Made by a program: the position numbers and the translations under genes
Assembly: GCA_009760855.2 (NCBI GenBank)
Contig: WPIO01000082.1
Coordinates: 250,001 to 314,000, forward strand
Source: Cristatella mucedo
Taxonomy: Eukaryota > Bryozoa > Phylactolaemata > Cristatellidae
Reading direction: 5' to 3'
Length of the DNA stretch: 64,000 bases
Notes under the pieces: model-generated
Databases searched by the model: none
What the model saw: the letters and a program-made list of their open reading frames with translations, nothing else
What the model was told of the DNA's origin: nothing
Part shown: one piece after another, positions 1 through 10,366 of the stretch
Layout: each line of letters starts with the position of its first letter
Numbering within the stretch: position 1 is the first letter of the stretch

Positions 1-23
1 ATAGTCCTTAGTTAGTCCTGTAG

Positions 24-956
24 CATCTGGGACCAACAACTTCAAATAATGGATTTACTTACAGAAGAGGTGTTATAAACAATCTTGTTGAAACTAATGG
101 AACATTTAATATTTCACTTCCTTAATCACAATTGTCTGGATTTTGTGCTAATATGAATAAAATTCCTTATAGTATTCCGTTTACTCTTGAAATGAATTGA
201 GTTCGTGGAAGTGATTTTAATGCTATTACGACTGGTCCAACTGGAGCAGCAGCAAATATTAATAATGCAATTGCTACTAAAGGTGCTGCTGTTGTAAATG
301 GAGATGGTGCTTGGAAAAGTTTTAAAATTTCCATGAAAAAAATTCGATAAATGGTTCCATGTGTAACTCCTAAGGAAAGTATTCAAAGGTCACTTGCGGA
401 CATTACAGGTGATAAGGTAAATAAACTACAATTAAACTATAGGGTTAGACGTTATGAAAATACTACTATAAATAGTGTAAATCCAGGTACTAGATATACC
501 AAAATACTATCTGTACAAAATAGTATTGATAGAGCTAGATGGTTACTTGTTGCTGCTCAAAATTATAATAAATATAATGACTATACTGGAAATCCTTGTA
601 CTTACAACCATTCTGATATTAAAAATGTAACAGTTATTGCCAATGGATCTAAACAATATCCAGTAGTAGCAAGGTCTAGGTATCCACAAGTTGGAAAATG
701 TTCAACTGCTTATATGGATTTTACTACATTTAGAAAACAATATCTTGGTGTAAATGAAGTAATTGAACCTGTTGGTGTTACTTATCCTGAATGGTTAACT
801 CTTGATCCGATTCAGGTTATTAATTTGCAATACAATGACGAACCTCTTAGAGTAACATCGCGTTTCGATGTATCAATTGAATTTAACAGTACAGTGGATC
901 ATAATAAGACACTAATTTGAGACTATCTAACTATTTGTAGAACAGTGCAGAACTAA
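24..956 (+). pseudogene. Capsid-like (double jelly-roll C-terminal region) frame, broken
   Basis: One frame runs from the left edge to a TAA at 954. It is interrupted by in-frame stops at 123 (TAA), 198 (TGA), 348 (TAA) and 918 (TGA), with two TAGs at 9 and 21, but shows no frameshift. The longest open part, 351-920, has a pattern I associate with the C-terminal half of double jelly-roll capsid proteins of Polinton-like elements: an RW hydrophobic start (RARWLLVAAQ), a central strand with a YP turn (KQYPVV), then EWLTLDPIQVINL and DVSIEFN near the end. That assignment is from pattern memory, not a search. It may be a minor capsid protein instead. The copy cannot encode an intact protein. Confidence 0.45.
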
Positions 957-1098
957 CATCTAAGGGTAACAGTTCAAACTTTACTTGTAGTAAAGGACTG
1001 ACTGTTAAAGATGCAACAGACATTTAAATAAATCATAAATACTAGATATAATGCACAAAAAACAAATTTTATTCAAGGTTTAGATGAGTGGAAAAATC

Positions 1099-1800
1099 TA
1101 TGTCGTTGAATATTGGTGGATCAGAAGTATACGCTGTTCTAGGTAATGATATGTTATTTGGTGCACAAATAGATTGTGATGTAGAATTAATTGCAAATAG
1201 AAAACTAAAAAAAATATTGCTAATAGTTCTCCTATGAGATTTCCTCAAATGTTGTTTGGTAAGGTGTTTGAACCTATTGCTGCTAAATTTCTATAAATGA
1301 ACCTTGACAGAAAGATTGAGAATGCAAATGATTGTTTTGATAGCGATGGAGTTTACAGATATTCTCCTGATGTAATAATATATGGAAGCACACTAGTAGA
1401 AATAAAATGTTATGGAGTGGAAATATAGTTTAGGAATTTATTCCAAAACAGTACTTAGCTCAGTGTTTACTTGGACTACATGTTTTAGAATGGAATAGAT
1501 GCTTCTACTCTGAGTTTAAAATTTGTGCTCCTGGATTGAATTGTGATGCTGTACCTGTAGACTACATAGCAGCAGGAAATGTTAGAATACCTACTAATTA
1601 TGATTTTGATGTGCCAATTAGAAAAGCATTGTTTATGTTACTTTTTAGAGAAAATTTTTTTGATTTTGAGTTTGATATTATATATGAATACGGTAGATTT
1701 AACAATAAAAAAAGTGATGGCCATGATATAAAATGTTATATAAAAAAATTAGAAATAAAAGTAGTAGAAGAAAAGATTATGGTAGATTTTCAAGAGTAGT
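1099..1800 (+). pseudogene. YqaJ-like viral recombinase/exonuclease frame, broken
   Basis: Translated pieces in shifting frames show the hallmarks of YqaJ-type nucleases: SPDVIIYG followed after a short gap by VEIKCYG (around 1361-1420; the D and E-x-K would be the metal-binding catalytic residues), then a QYLAQCLLGL helix (around 1450-1485) like the conserved Q-rich helix of the family. Family members trim double-stranded DNA ends during phage-type recombination. The frame is broken by at least one stop (near 1294-1296) and by frameshifts, one of them after the catalytic motif. The clean 3' piece at 1536-1799 has no recognised motif. Confidence 0.4.
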
Positions 1801-1892
1801 ACCAGCAGTTAGAGAAATATTAGATAGATCTAAAGTATTAATGGACAATTATATAGATGAACAGAAAGATTCATTCAACTGGTTATGTTTAA

Positions 1893-2708
1893 AAAATTAA
1901 CGGCTATATATTATCAGATCTTCATGCAAATGGAAATGTAATTATAAATTTATCTGATTCTGTTAATGATGTTAATGCAGTAATAAAAGCATATGCGGAT
2001 GCTAATTTAATAGTTAATTCTGAAACATCATTAAATCTTTCTGGTAAAGCTATTACTAATCTTGGAGCTGGTGTTAATCCTACCGATGGAGTTAATGTAT
2101 ATAATTATATTAAGAAATCAGGTGATACAATGACTGGTGATCTAAATATGAATAGTTTTGCTATAACACCAACTTATTGGAATTCGCCTAATGGAAATCC
2201 CGTTATTTTAAATGATTTTTGTGTTACTTATAGAGGAATGAAAATAGATGTTTTACTAAAGAACTATCCTTCAACAATGAACATAAATATGGGTAGAAAT
2301 TCAAACACTAATGTTGCTGAACCTATTAATTCTTCTGATGTTGCAACAAAATCTTATGTTGATAAAACAATTAAAAAAATAACTGAAGTAATAAATATCT
2401 CAATGAATCCAAAATCTATAAATTTAATTTTTAATCTATCTACTCCTTATTCATGGACTAATAAGACTGCACCACCAATAGTATTACTAAATGTTATGGT
2501 TATTGGAGCATCTAATTGTGTATTTCTTAGATCAAGTAGTGATACAAATGTTGTTTCAGGAGATGTAAGAGCTATAAACACCGCACCTAGTGGAGGATCA
2601 TATTTGAAGTATTATGCTTATTTCAATAGATTACGAACTGATTATTATTTCACTGACAATCTCGGAAATTTACAGGCAAACCTCTTGGTTAGTTATGTAC
2701 TCTCCTGA
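1893..2708 (+). CDS. Tail-fibre-like repeat protein
   Basis: This frame is open for about 270 codons after a TAA at 1890; the first good ATG is at 2130 (MTGDLNMN), but similarity-like repeats begin upstream, so the true start may be lost. Phage-tail-fibre-type signatures are present: KAITNLG followed by PTDGVNV near 2050-2090, then MTGDLNMN at 2130, and DVATKSYVDK near 2335-2365. Such repeats normally form trimeric beta-helical fibres in phages and also occur in proteins of virus-like eukaryotic elements. The C-terminal half is unrecognised. It sits between the nuclease frame and a convergent zinc-finger gene, overlapping the latter's 3' end at 2670-2708. Confidence 0.5.
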   Translation, partial: KINGYILSDLHANGNVIINLSDSVNDVNAVIKAYADANLIVNSETSLNLSGKAITNLGAGVNPTDGVNVYNYIKKSGDTMTGDLNMNSFAITPTYWNSPNGNPVILNDFCVTYRGMKIDVLLKNYPSTMNINMGRNSNTNVAEPINSSDVATKSYVDKTIKKITEVINISMNPKSINLIFNLSTPYSWTNKTAPPIVLLNVMVIGASNCVFLRSSSDTNVVSGDVRAINTAPSGGSYLKYYAYFNRLRTDYYFTDNLGNLQANLLVSYVLS

Positions 2709-3075
2709 GAAGTATAGATGAGTTATTAAAACTATTAACTCTTTTAACTTTGTTTCTATACGTTTACATTTAACTTGTGGAAATATTTTTGAAATAGTAC
2801 AGATTGATTCATATTGTAAGCAATGATGAATACCTAAAGTTGGATAACATCCACTTTTTAAATGTTTCTTTACTAAAGAATATAATTTAGATGGTTTCTT
2901 TTTTGCATATTTATTATAATTTATGTCACAATATGAACAAATAATTACTTCATCATTACGCATAAGACTAGAGTCGAATTCAGTTTCATTCATATCAAGA
3001 TCACATATGTCACAACGAATTTCATATTTTTGTTTTTGTCTTTTTCTTTTAGGTGGTTTACGATGTGAGTGGCGA
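2670..3075 (-). CDS. Small zinc-finger protein of the virus-like element
   Basis: The open frame has a basic, nuclear-localisation-like stretch (KPPKRKRQKQK) followed by a CDIC pair and a second CSYC pair, with a downstream KHLKSGC that can complete a C2HC-type finger. The only ATG is at 2993, after the first Cys pair, and a TAA closes the frame upstream at about 3075, so either the N-terminus is damaged or initiation is internal. Role unknown; small Cys-rich DNA- or RNA-binding proteins are common in virus-like elements. It converges on the tail-fibre-like frame. Confidence 0.35.
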
Positions 3076-3169
3076 GATTCTAAATATTAGATTTCATTAA
3101 ATATATTTGAACAGATGGTGCAAAATATTTCAATTCTCTATATAATGCCATTTTTAACTCTAAAAAAGA

Positions 3170-3990
3170 AAAAAAAGAACAGTTCAATCCTAACTCGGAC
3201 ATAAGTCAAGTATTCAAACAGAGACCTAAGGAAATTCCAAAAGGTTTCTTCAATTTAGTTGCACCTAATAAAAATCATCAAGCAGATATTTTATATATGC
3301 CAAATGGTTCTGGATATAAATATGCTTTGAATGCCGTTGATGTTGCTAGTAGATACAAAGATTCAAGGCTACTTAAGACAAAATCTTTGAAAGAAGTAAC
3401 ACAAGCAATAATAGATATTTATACAAAAGGTCCTTTAGAATGGCCAAAAAAGATTACAGTAGATCCTGGGTCAGAATTTAAAGGTGAGTTTGCGAAAGAA
3501 ATGAAAAAGACATGAAACACGTATTATAGAAGGTATTACTAAAAAGAGTGTTGCATTGGTTGAAAGAATGAATAGAAGAGTAGCAGAAAGAGCATTTGCT
3601 GCACGATATGAAAAGGAATGAGAAAGTATTAATAAAAGAGTGGATTGATAATTTACCAAAGATTATTGAGTATATAAATAATAGTATTACAGGAAAAATT
3701 GGTGAAGAACCTGCTAAAGCAATAAAAAAGAAACAGTAAAATTAAAAAACCGAAATACAGTAAAGAAGTAGGAGAGAAAGAAAAATTGTTAGAACTTGGA
3801 ACAACTGTTAGATATTTACCAGAGCCAGGTAGGGGAGAAGATGAAAAAAGAAAAAGAGCTACAGACCCGATATGAAATTTAACTAAATATACTATTGATA
3901 GAATAATTTTCCTAAATGAACAACCATCACGTTATCTTGTAAATGATAATAAAAGAAGTTTTGTTAGAGAGGAGTTACAAGTGATTAAGC
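3170..3990 (+). pseudogene. DDE integrase-like protein (retroviral/Polinton type), broken
   Basis: Segments in successive frames carry an rve-type integrase core. HQADILYM (near 3278) supplies the first acidic residue, then NAVDVASRYKDSRLL, then ITVDPGSEFKGEF (near 3460-3490) the second acid with the typical D-x-G-x-E/F surroundings. VERMNRRV (near 3560) would carry the catalytic Glu. Frames shift in A-rich runs near 3500 and 3620 and around 3735, and a TGA lies near 3876. The C-terminal part is basic. The family inserts double-stranded element DNA into the genome. Position near the element's edge matches Polintons. Confidence 0.6.
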
Positions 3991-4383
3991 AGCAGTATTT
4001 TCGTTTTGTGAACTTTTCAATGTAATTCCTTCAAATTCCTTTTTTGTAATTTGTTCGTCAGATAAAGCATTATTAATCTTTGAAATAGTTTCTGAATTCG
4101 AACGCAGAGTATTTCTCTTGTGTTTATCTATTTTTGCAATTACACCGTAAATAGCAACAAGAATTGCTGATAAAGCCAATAATGCTGAGACTACATAAGA
4201 AATATCTGGATAAGATACAATGTATGAACTAGATGTAGTAACAGTAAGGGTGAATGCTTTGTTTATAATTTTTAAAACATATCTTACTTTTGTAAGATTA
4301 CCTAGACATGACCTAATTTTTGTATTATGTGAGATTATCTCATCATATCTCTGAGCAGCATATTTTAATCATCTGTCAGACAT
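3985..4383 (-). pseudogene. Small two-helix membrane protein, one early stop
   Basis: The frame starts with an ATG at 4383 and is open to 3985 except for a TGA at the fifth codon. It has an N-terminal helix (KYAAQRYDE), a hydrophobic stretch and a strong transmembrane segment (VVSALLALSAILVAIYGVI), then a charged tail rich in K, S and E. The fold outline (soluble helix, paired membrane helices, charged tail) recalls SLATT-type membrane proteins, but this is a loose impression. It lies convergent with the integrase frame. A start at 4179, after the first helix, would give a shorter intact product. Confidence 0.3.
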
Positions 4384-4400
4384 TTTTCCTATATTAAAGA

Positions 4401-4751
4401 TTAGGAAACACACATATGTCTAGGAAAACCTTTTTGATAGCGAGGATCTCTGAAAGTTTTAACGAAGCAATCATTAACAATGTTATAAGATTGATCTTCA
4501 TTAAAGAACTCAGGGTTCCTAATTATGTCATAGTTTAGTAACCTTTGTTTCTTACCTTCACGAATTAAGTCAATTATAAAATCAGCGTGTAGTTTAATTC
4601 CATCATAACCATTAACGAAAGGAATACAATAACCATAAAGCATATAAAATATTTCGCTAATTCTAACGATATAAGAAATCGTGCTCTCGCGATGATGTCT
4701 AGGAAAGAACTCACACTTAGTACTCATTGTATACATAGTAAATGAAATCAT
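4401..4751 (-). CDS. Unknown 116-residue protein at the element's right end
   Basis: This is an intact AT-rich frame with a plausible start at 4751 or 4737 (MSTKCEFFPRHHRES). It encodes a soluble, aromatic-rich protein with no motif I recognise (FYMLYGYCIPFVNGYDG in the middle, HMCVS at the end). Codon use matches the neighbouring virus-like genes rather than the host DNA to the right. It is the last gene before the composition change, so it is probably the terminal gene of the element. Confidence 0.35.
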   Translation of the reverse strand: MISFTMYTMSTKCEFFPRHHRESTISYIVRISEIFYMLYGYCIPFVNGYDGIKLHADFIIDLIREGKKQRLLNYDIIRNPEFFNEDQSYNIVNDCFVKTFRDPRYQKGFPRHMCVS

Positions 4752-4759
4752 TAAAACAA

Positions 4760-5082
4760 ATTAGAACAATCAACATAAAGTAAGTATGCTGTATAACAAT
4801 CGATTGATTAATACATTTTTATTATTAGATGGATAAACTATAACAAAACTTGCTATCTCAGCGATGAGTGTTTTTTGCACGATATGATATCTGGTAATTT
4901 TCGGATATCCGAGGTGAAACCGAGGATAGACGAAAATTAGCAGATGTTGTATCGGGTAAAAAACAATCATCAAGCGTTCCCTGCGTATCCTGTTCGTGAC
5001 CCCCGTGAGTTGGCTTCTTTCGGCGGAAGCTCTCGACTGTGGTAGACAGTTGACATATCGCAAATCAATTAGCTCGCTAGAG
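4760..5082. other. Composition transition from virus-like element to host DNA
   Basis: A+T content falls over this stretch. A minus-strand frame at 4770-5063 (97 codons) has no recognisable feature. The element's terminal repeat would be expected here, but its partner is outside the window. Confidence 0.3.
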
Positions 5083-5205
5083 AGATGGAGAGGGACCGAG
5101 GGAACAAGAGGAAGAGAGGTGAGGGAAGAAGGAAATGAGCAATTTAGCCAAAGGGTTAGGCAGAGAGGGAGAGAGAGAGACGTGAGGGAGAAGAGAGGGC
5201 AAAGG
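5083..5205. repeat. Purine-rich (GA) low-complexity tract
   Basis: Imperfect GAGAGG/GAGAGAGA sequence directly abuts the LINE-A tail at about 5206 and resumes after the LINE at 5760 (GAGAGAGAGGGAGAAGAG). The LINE therefore appears to have landed inside a GA-rich tract. Confidence 0.7.
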
Positions 5206-5758
5206 AATAATAATAATAATAATAATATTGCACTTGATAAAGCGCCCTCAGAGAACTTAATCTCTTTCTAGGCGCTTTACATTTTCTGCAAAGTGATACG
5301 CAATAGAATAGTAAGTAAAATCATGCTTGAAAAACAAACAAAATGAATAACATGGTTAGGGGTTACATGCACTGGGTCAGCATGCAAATGTGGTTAGTGG
5401 CAGCATGAACAGTGTCAGCACGCATAAGCACATCGAGGACGAATCACAAGGACCCACTAAATGCTGTCCTAAATAGGTATGTTTTTAAGTTTCTTTTAAA
5501 TGTGGTCAGGTCAGGGGATGTTCTGATGCAGGTCGGGAGGGAGTTCCAGGCTGTGGGAGCATACGAGCTAAATGCACGGTCTCCAAAGGATTTAAGGTTT
5601 GTACGAGGTATTTGTAGACTGTTGGATTCCGAAAAGCGAGTGGTACGATGCTTTGCCTGATGGGGTAGTATATCTGAAAGGTAGGCTGGAGCCATAGAAT
5701 GAAGAGACCTAAAAGTGAGCGACAAAACCTTGAAGTCAATCCGTTGCTTGACTGGTAG
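5206..5758 (-). mobile_element. LINE-A copy (L2/CR1-like), 3' part only
   Basis: On the minus strand this is the C-terminal RT-ORF end (SLHSMAPAYLSDILPHQ, then AWNSLPTCIRTSPDLTTF) plus the 3' UTR and an (ATT)n tail, seen here as AATAATAAT at 5207. The copy is 5'-truncated. It is nearly identical to the 3' end of the copy at 44,699-46,054, so both are young. Confidence 0.85.
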
Positions 5759-5759
5759 G

Positions 5760-7235
5760 AATGTGGAGAGAGAGAGGGAGAAGAGTTTTGGAAGGAGTAA
5801 GAGAGATTATCGTCAACTCCGACTTGCCAAGCAGCTACTCAGCTAGCCGGATCTTTTACGGCGTACGCTCGTACTGTTTGAACGGAGTCGGTACAACAGC
5901 AAGACTTCGGAAGCCGACTGACCGACTAATACGTTTTTTCGCGCTTGCTGCGTCATCTCGCCTTAGTGAATTTTGTATAGGACCTTCCCCTGTAGACTTG
6001 TTTAGTTCCCCTGTTGTTTTTGGCGCATGTGATATTATAAAGAGGCCTAACCTGATGGCCGCTCGTCTTAACTAGCTCAGCGGCATGGCGAGTTTCGTGG
6101 CCGGAGTATGGCGGGGCTTGACGAGAAAGGAATGAGAAAGTATTTTGACCCCTGGAACTCCAAAGGGACCACCAGAGATGGAATAGAATAGCTATAATAC
6201 TGTGAGAGAATATGCGGTGAGATGACTCGAAGTTGCACTTGAAAAAGGCGTCAGAGAACAGGTCCAGTGTACCGATAGCCGATCTCTGCAAGGGGACCAC
6301 AGGTAATTTTTTTCCAGCACTGTACGACTTCAGGTCGTGTTATATCAACAGTGCTTGTTGTGCCTTTGGTGTACGTGTTAAGACGGATGAGCTCGCCAGT
6401 GTGGTACTTACTCAACAGTTGTGAGTGCCTTGTTTTCTGGTCTTGGAGCAGTTGTCCGCAAGCTGCCGCGTACCGCACGGCCTGCTTTTGATCAGCTTCC
6501 AGATGCATCCAAACTGCAACGACGTTGCAAGCAGTAAACGGATCCTAACAGCACAATTTCAGCGAGTTAGGTGGCTGTGACATATGAGTTAGTTAATATT
6601 AGGAAAATGGGAAAGTGAGGCCAGTTTTATCATGCTTTTTCGGCTAACCAGCAGGGTGGATCACTGGCATATCATCATCAAGTCACCTCGGTGAGCACTC
6701 CATCGCGTAATACCGCTGAAGAACCGCCATCGCTCCCACCAGCTGGTTAAGCTGTATTAAGCATTTTCTAAGTTAATGCAGTTCACTATCTGGAATTGCC
6801 CGAACTGGAGGTGCCTCTTTTAAAAAGCAGCCAGGCACTTAATTCGGCGCAGAACTGTTATCGAACTGTTTTACAAGGTTTGGAAGTTTTCGATATTTGT
6901 GAGGCTGGAGCAAATGCCTCAACGACGACCTCCTTAGTTTTCAGCAGATGTGAATAATTCAGTTTCGACATAGTCAAAATAACCTCCACAGTGCATGAAC
7001 GATTTATAATGATTCAGACAGGGCAGAGACCACCGGTTGTCAAACCAAGTCTCATAAGATATCCTCACAAATTGATGAACCCCAGACAAGGCCTATATCT
7101 CTCTAAAATTGTAAACGGAAAAACGTATCACTATAGTAGAACTTATGTAAGTTTTGCGCATTTTCGGCCCTCATTATTGCCTAAAATCAAGCGCCGTCTC
7201 ATCATTATTAGATGTTGCTACATTGAAAAGAGCAA
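5760..7235. other. No gene recognised
   Basis: Frames of up to about 115 codons occur on both strands but none has domain-like content or plausible splice context. Nothing repetitive was recognised. Confidence 0.5.
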
Positions 7236-7345
7236 AATATAATTCATTTGTATAGTGCCCTAAGAGAACTTAATCTCTATTCAGGCACTTCCCTTACACC
7301 ACGGGGATCGAGTCTACGACCTCGGTCATCAAATGAATTCACCTT
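7236..7345 (-). mobile_element. SINE2 copy (tRNA-derived, LINE-A-like 3' end)
   Basis: Reading the minus strand: a tRNA-like box B region (GACCGAGGTCGTAGACTCGA), then a 3' part matching the LINE-A end (GTGCCTGAATAGAGATTAAG followed by TTCTCTTAGGGCACTATAC). The box A end is eroded. Confidence 0.65.
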
Positions 7346-7369
7346 AAGAATAAGAATAACAATGAAATA

Positions 7370-8730
7370 CAATTGTATAGCTCCCTCAGAGAACTGAATC
7401 CCCTTCTGGGCACTTTACAGATGCTGTATGGAAAGCATTCCCAAATGATTGGCGGTAACATCCACAAGCAGCAGGCATACTTTAAGCCTGGACATGCACA
7501 TATAGAACGAATCACAAAGACCCACCAAATGCAGTAGTAGTAGGTGCGTTTTGAGCTTCTTTTTAAATGTCGTCATGCCAAGGAATGTTTTTGACGGACG
7601 TTGGTAGTGAGTTTCAGGCTTTGGGAGCATACGAACTAAAGGCACAATCTCAAACGGTTTTGAGGTTCATACGAGGTATGACTATAAGATTCGAGTCAGA
7701 ACAATGGGTTGAACAATTCTTCGCCTAGTGGGGGAGTAATTCTGATGGTAGGCTGGAGTAAGAGAATGAAGGGGCCTAAAAGTAAGTGACAGAACCTTGA
7801 AGTTGATACACTGCTTGATTGGGAGTCAGTGCAGGTCGGCAAGAATTGGTGAGATGTGGCAACTGCAACGCTCATGACAGACAAGCCTGGTTGCAGAGTT
7901 TTGCACCAAATTAAGCGCTCAATTGCACACGCCGGGAGACCAGCAAGCAGTGATTACAGAAGTCGAGACGGATGTCACAAGTGCATGGACCAATTTAGAT
8001 GTGGTATCCCTGCCTAAGGAAGCCCGAATTTCGGCAATGATACGTAGCTGAAAGTAGGCAAACTTGGCTGTGGAACCCATGTGGTCATCTAATGAAAGGT
8101 CACTTTGGAACAGGACACCTAGATTACACGCAGATTCAACAGGAGATGTGCTGGTAGAGGGGCACTGGGTTTCCCAATTAACTAATCACACTTGGCTTAC
8201 CCATAATTAGTAAGTTGGTATCGTCATTCAATTTAAAAAACTTTGCTGCCATCCATGTGCGGATGTCATCAATATATGCAGCAAGGATGTGTAGAGAATT
8301 CGACGTGCTCGAGGGCTGACAGGGATCAAAGCAAAGGCACAACTGAGTGTCATCTGCATAGAAGTGAAAGCATAGATTTTGCTTGGCGATCACCTTGGCA
8401 AGAGAGAAAAAATAAACTGTGAAAAGAAGCGGTCCGAGCACAGACACTAGAGGTACCCCATCCTTCAGTGGCTCATCGGATGATTTTTTACCATTCTCAT
8501 GAATAACATGGAGCCTTCCACTGAGATCGGACCCAGACCATTACAGGGCAGTGTCATTGATGCCCAAACGAGATGCGAAACGCTCAAGAAGGACTTTGTG
8601 ATCAATAGTATCAAATGCCACCTAAATATCAAGCAGAACAAGCTTGACTTTGGTTTAGTGCGAGCATTTACAACTGGGCTAAACCAGTGCGGCGCCAAAG
8701 AAATCTTTAAAATATGCTTTTAAGTCACCC
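7370..8730 (-). mobile_element. LINE-A copy, older and degraded
   Basis: Minus-strand RT fragments include FHFYADDTQLCLCFDP (catalytic YADD near 8360), the LGPLLFTVY block upstream of it, and the C-terminal block near 7640 (PLVRMLPKPETH in another frame). Many stops and frameshifts mark it as older than the copies at 9047 and 44,699. The left end joins a short A-rich spacer next to the SINE2. Confidence 0.75.
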
Positions 8731-8877
8731 GAAGCAAAAATATCACAAAAACAGCATGGCAGGGCAGAAACTTCCCTGAGCATAATGAGAGGCGTTCAGG
8801 TTAACGTCGCGAGCTGAGGTGAGATATGGCTCAACAAGATTTGAGGCTGTTATACTTTATGCTGACGGCATATTTTT
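8731..8877. other. Unassigned spacer
   Basis: This short stretch between LINE-A and the minisatellite shows no recognised feature. Confidence 0.4.
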
Positions 8878-9022
8878 GAAGGGTAACCAGACAATTCGGT
8901 GCCGGACAATGCGGAGCGGTTAAGTCGGAGCGGATAATTCGGCGCAGGACAATGCGGAGCGGACGATTCGGGACCAAAAAAAGGGTAATTCGGAGCGGAC
9001 AATTCGGAGCAAACAATTTGCA
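8878..9022. repeat. Degenerate minisatellite, GGACAATTCGGAGC-type unit
   Basis: Units related to CGGAGCGGACAATTCGG recur about eight times with variants (GCGCAGGACAATGCGGAGC, GAGCGGATAATTCGG), ending in GGAGCAAACAATTTG. Neighbouring LINE copies do not contain this sequence. Confidence 0.65.
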
Positions 9023-9046
9023 ATGTATTCATTTTCTATATTTTAA

Positions 9047-10214
9047 AGATTTTTATTATTAAGTCGCTTTACATTTGCTGAAAAGGGAAATGCAATTACA
9101 TGGTAAGTAAAATCATGCTTGAAAAACAAACAAAATGAATGACATGGTTAGGGGTGACATGCACAGGGTCAGCATGCAAATGTGGTTAGTGGCAGCATTC
9201 ACAGTGTCAGCACGCATAAGCACATCAAGGACGAATCACAGGGACCCACTAAATGCTGTCCTAAATAGGTGTGTTTTAGGTTCCTTTTAAATGTGGTCAG
9301 GTCAGGGGATGTTCTGACGCAGGTCGGGGGGGGGGAGTTCCAGGCTTTGGGAGCATACGAACTAAATAAACGGTCTCCAAAGGATTTGAGGTTTGTACGA
9401 GGTATTTGTAGACTGTTGGATTCCGAAAAGTGGGTGGTACGATGCTTGGCCTGATGGGGGAGTATATCTGAGAGATAGGCTGGAGCCATAGAATGAAGGG
9501 ACCTAAATGTGAGCGACAAAACCTTGAAGTCAATCCGTTGCTTGACTGGTAGCCAGTGCAGGTCGGAGAGAAGTGGAGTAATGTGGCAACTGCGACGCTC
9601 ACGACAGACAAGCCTAGCTGCAGAGTTTTGCACCAGCTGCAATCGCCTGATCGCACATGCTGGTAGGCCAGTAAGCAGTGAGTTGCAGAAGTCGAGACGA
9701 GATGTCACGAATGCATGGACCAACTTAGATGTGGTATCCTTATCTAAACAAGCCCTAATTTTAGCAATGTTATGAAGCTGAAAATAGGCTGATTTGACTG
9801 TGGAGCTGATGTGGTCGTCTAACGAGAGGTCGCTTTGGAATATGACACCTAGATTTCGAGCTGATGCAACTGGAGATATGCTGGCAGAGCCAATTTTGAA
9901 AGTCAGCCTTTCCAGTTTCTGAATCACACTGTTTTTGCCCATAACTATTAAGTTAGTTTTTTCATCGTTTAGTTTAAGAAAATTTGCTGCCATCCATGTG
10001 CGGATGTCATCAATGTATGCAGCAAGTGAGTTTAGAGAATTTGAGTTGCTCGAAGGCTGGGAAGGATCAAAGCAAAGGTACAACTGAGTGTCATTCGCAT
10101 AGAAGTGAAAGCCTAGATTGTGCTTGGCAATCACATCGGCAAGAGGGAGAGTATAAACCGTGAAAAGAACCGGACTTAGCATGGAGCCCTGAGGTACTCC
10201 ATATTTCAGAGGTT
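9047..10214 (-). mobile_element. LINE-A copy with long uninterrupted RT frame
   Basis: The minus strand is open from about 10,293 to 9199. It holds the GVPQGS block, the catalytic YANDTQLYL (an N where other copies read YADD), the LNDEKTNLIVMG block and the C-terminal HWLPVKQRIDFKVLSLTF block. The N replacing the second metal-binding D region of YADD would inactivate RT. LINE-A similarity stops at about 10,214 on the 5' side; the tail is a short TTATTATT at 9052. A run of G (9326-9334) shifts the last residues. Confidence 0.85.
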
Positions 10215-10366
10215 TATAATTTATGCGACAATACGATAGTTTATGGCCGAGTCTGTTGAAAAAGCCGGTGTCCTGAGATAAGCGGGCAGTCAAGATTAGA
10301 GATTATGGGCATTGGCATCGGAGCTTATTTGAGCTCAAGGTATAGTTTGACAATCTCTGAGCGGCT
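10215..10366. other. Unassigned spacer before LTR element
   Basis: No similarity to the repeats in this window and no coding potential was recognised. Confidence 0.4.

Larger units (their letters stand above)
1..4760. mobile_element. Decayed virus-like DNA element (Polinton/adintovirus-like), truncated by window edge
   Basis: The stretch is much richer in A+T than the rest of the window and is packed with short intergenic gaps, unlike the host DNA after about 5 kb. Frames in order are a capsid-like protein, a YqaJ-like nuclease, a tail-fibre-like protein, a zinc-finger protein (minus), a DDE integrase-like protein, a two-helix membrane protein (minus) and an unknown protein (minus). A capsid-like gene together with an integrase near one end is the Polinton/Maverick and adintovirus layout. 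Stops and frameshifts in several frames indicate an old, inactive endogenous copy. No terminal inverted repeat was seen; the right end is placed only by the composition change. A chimeric assembly join near 4.8-5.0 kb is the main alternative. Confidence 0.55.

Noticed and set aside
4760-5082. Right terminal inverted repeat of the virus-like element
   Set aside because: Looked for, but the left end is outside the window, so no repeat could be demonstrated.
3613-6142. Shared 18-base string AAGGAATGAGAAAGTATT in the virus-like element and at 6125
   Set aside because: Purine-rich and isolated, with no extension on either side; probably coincidence.
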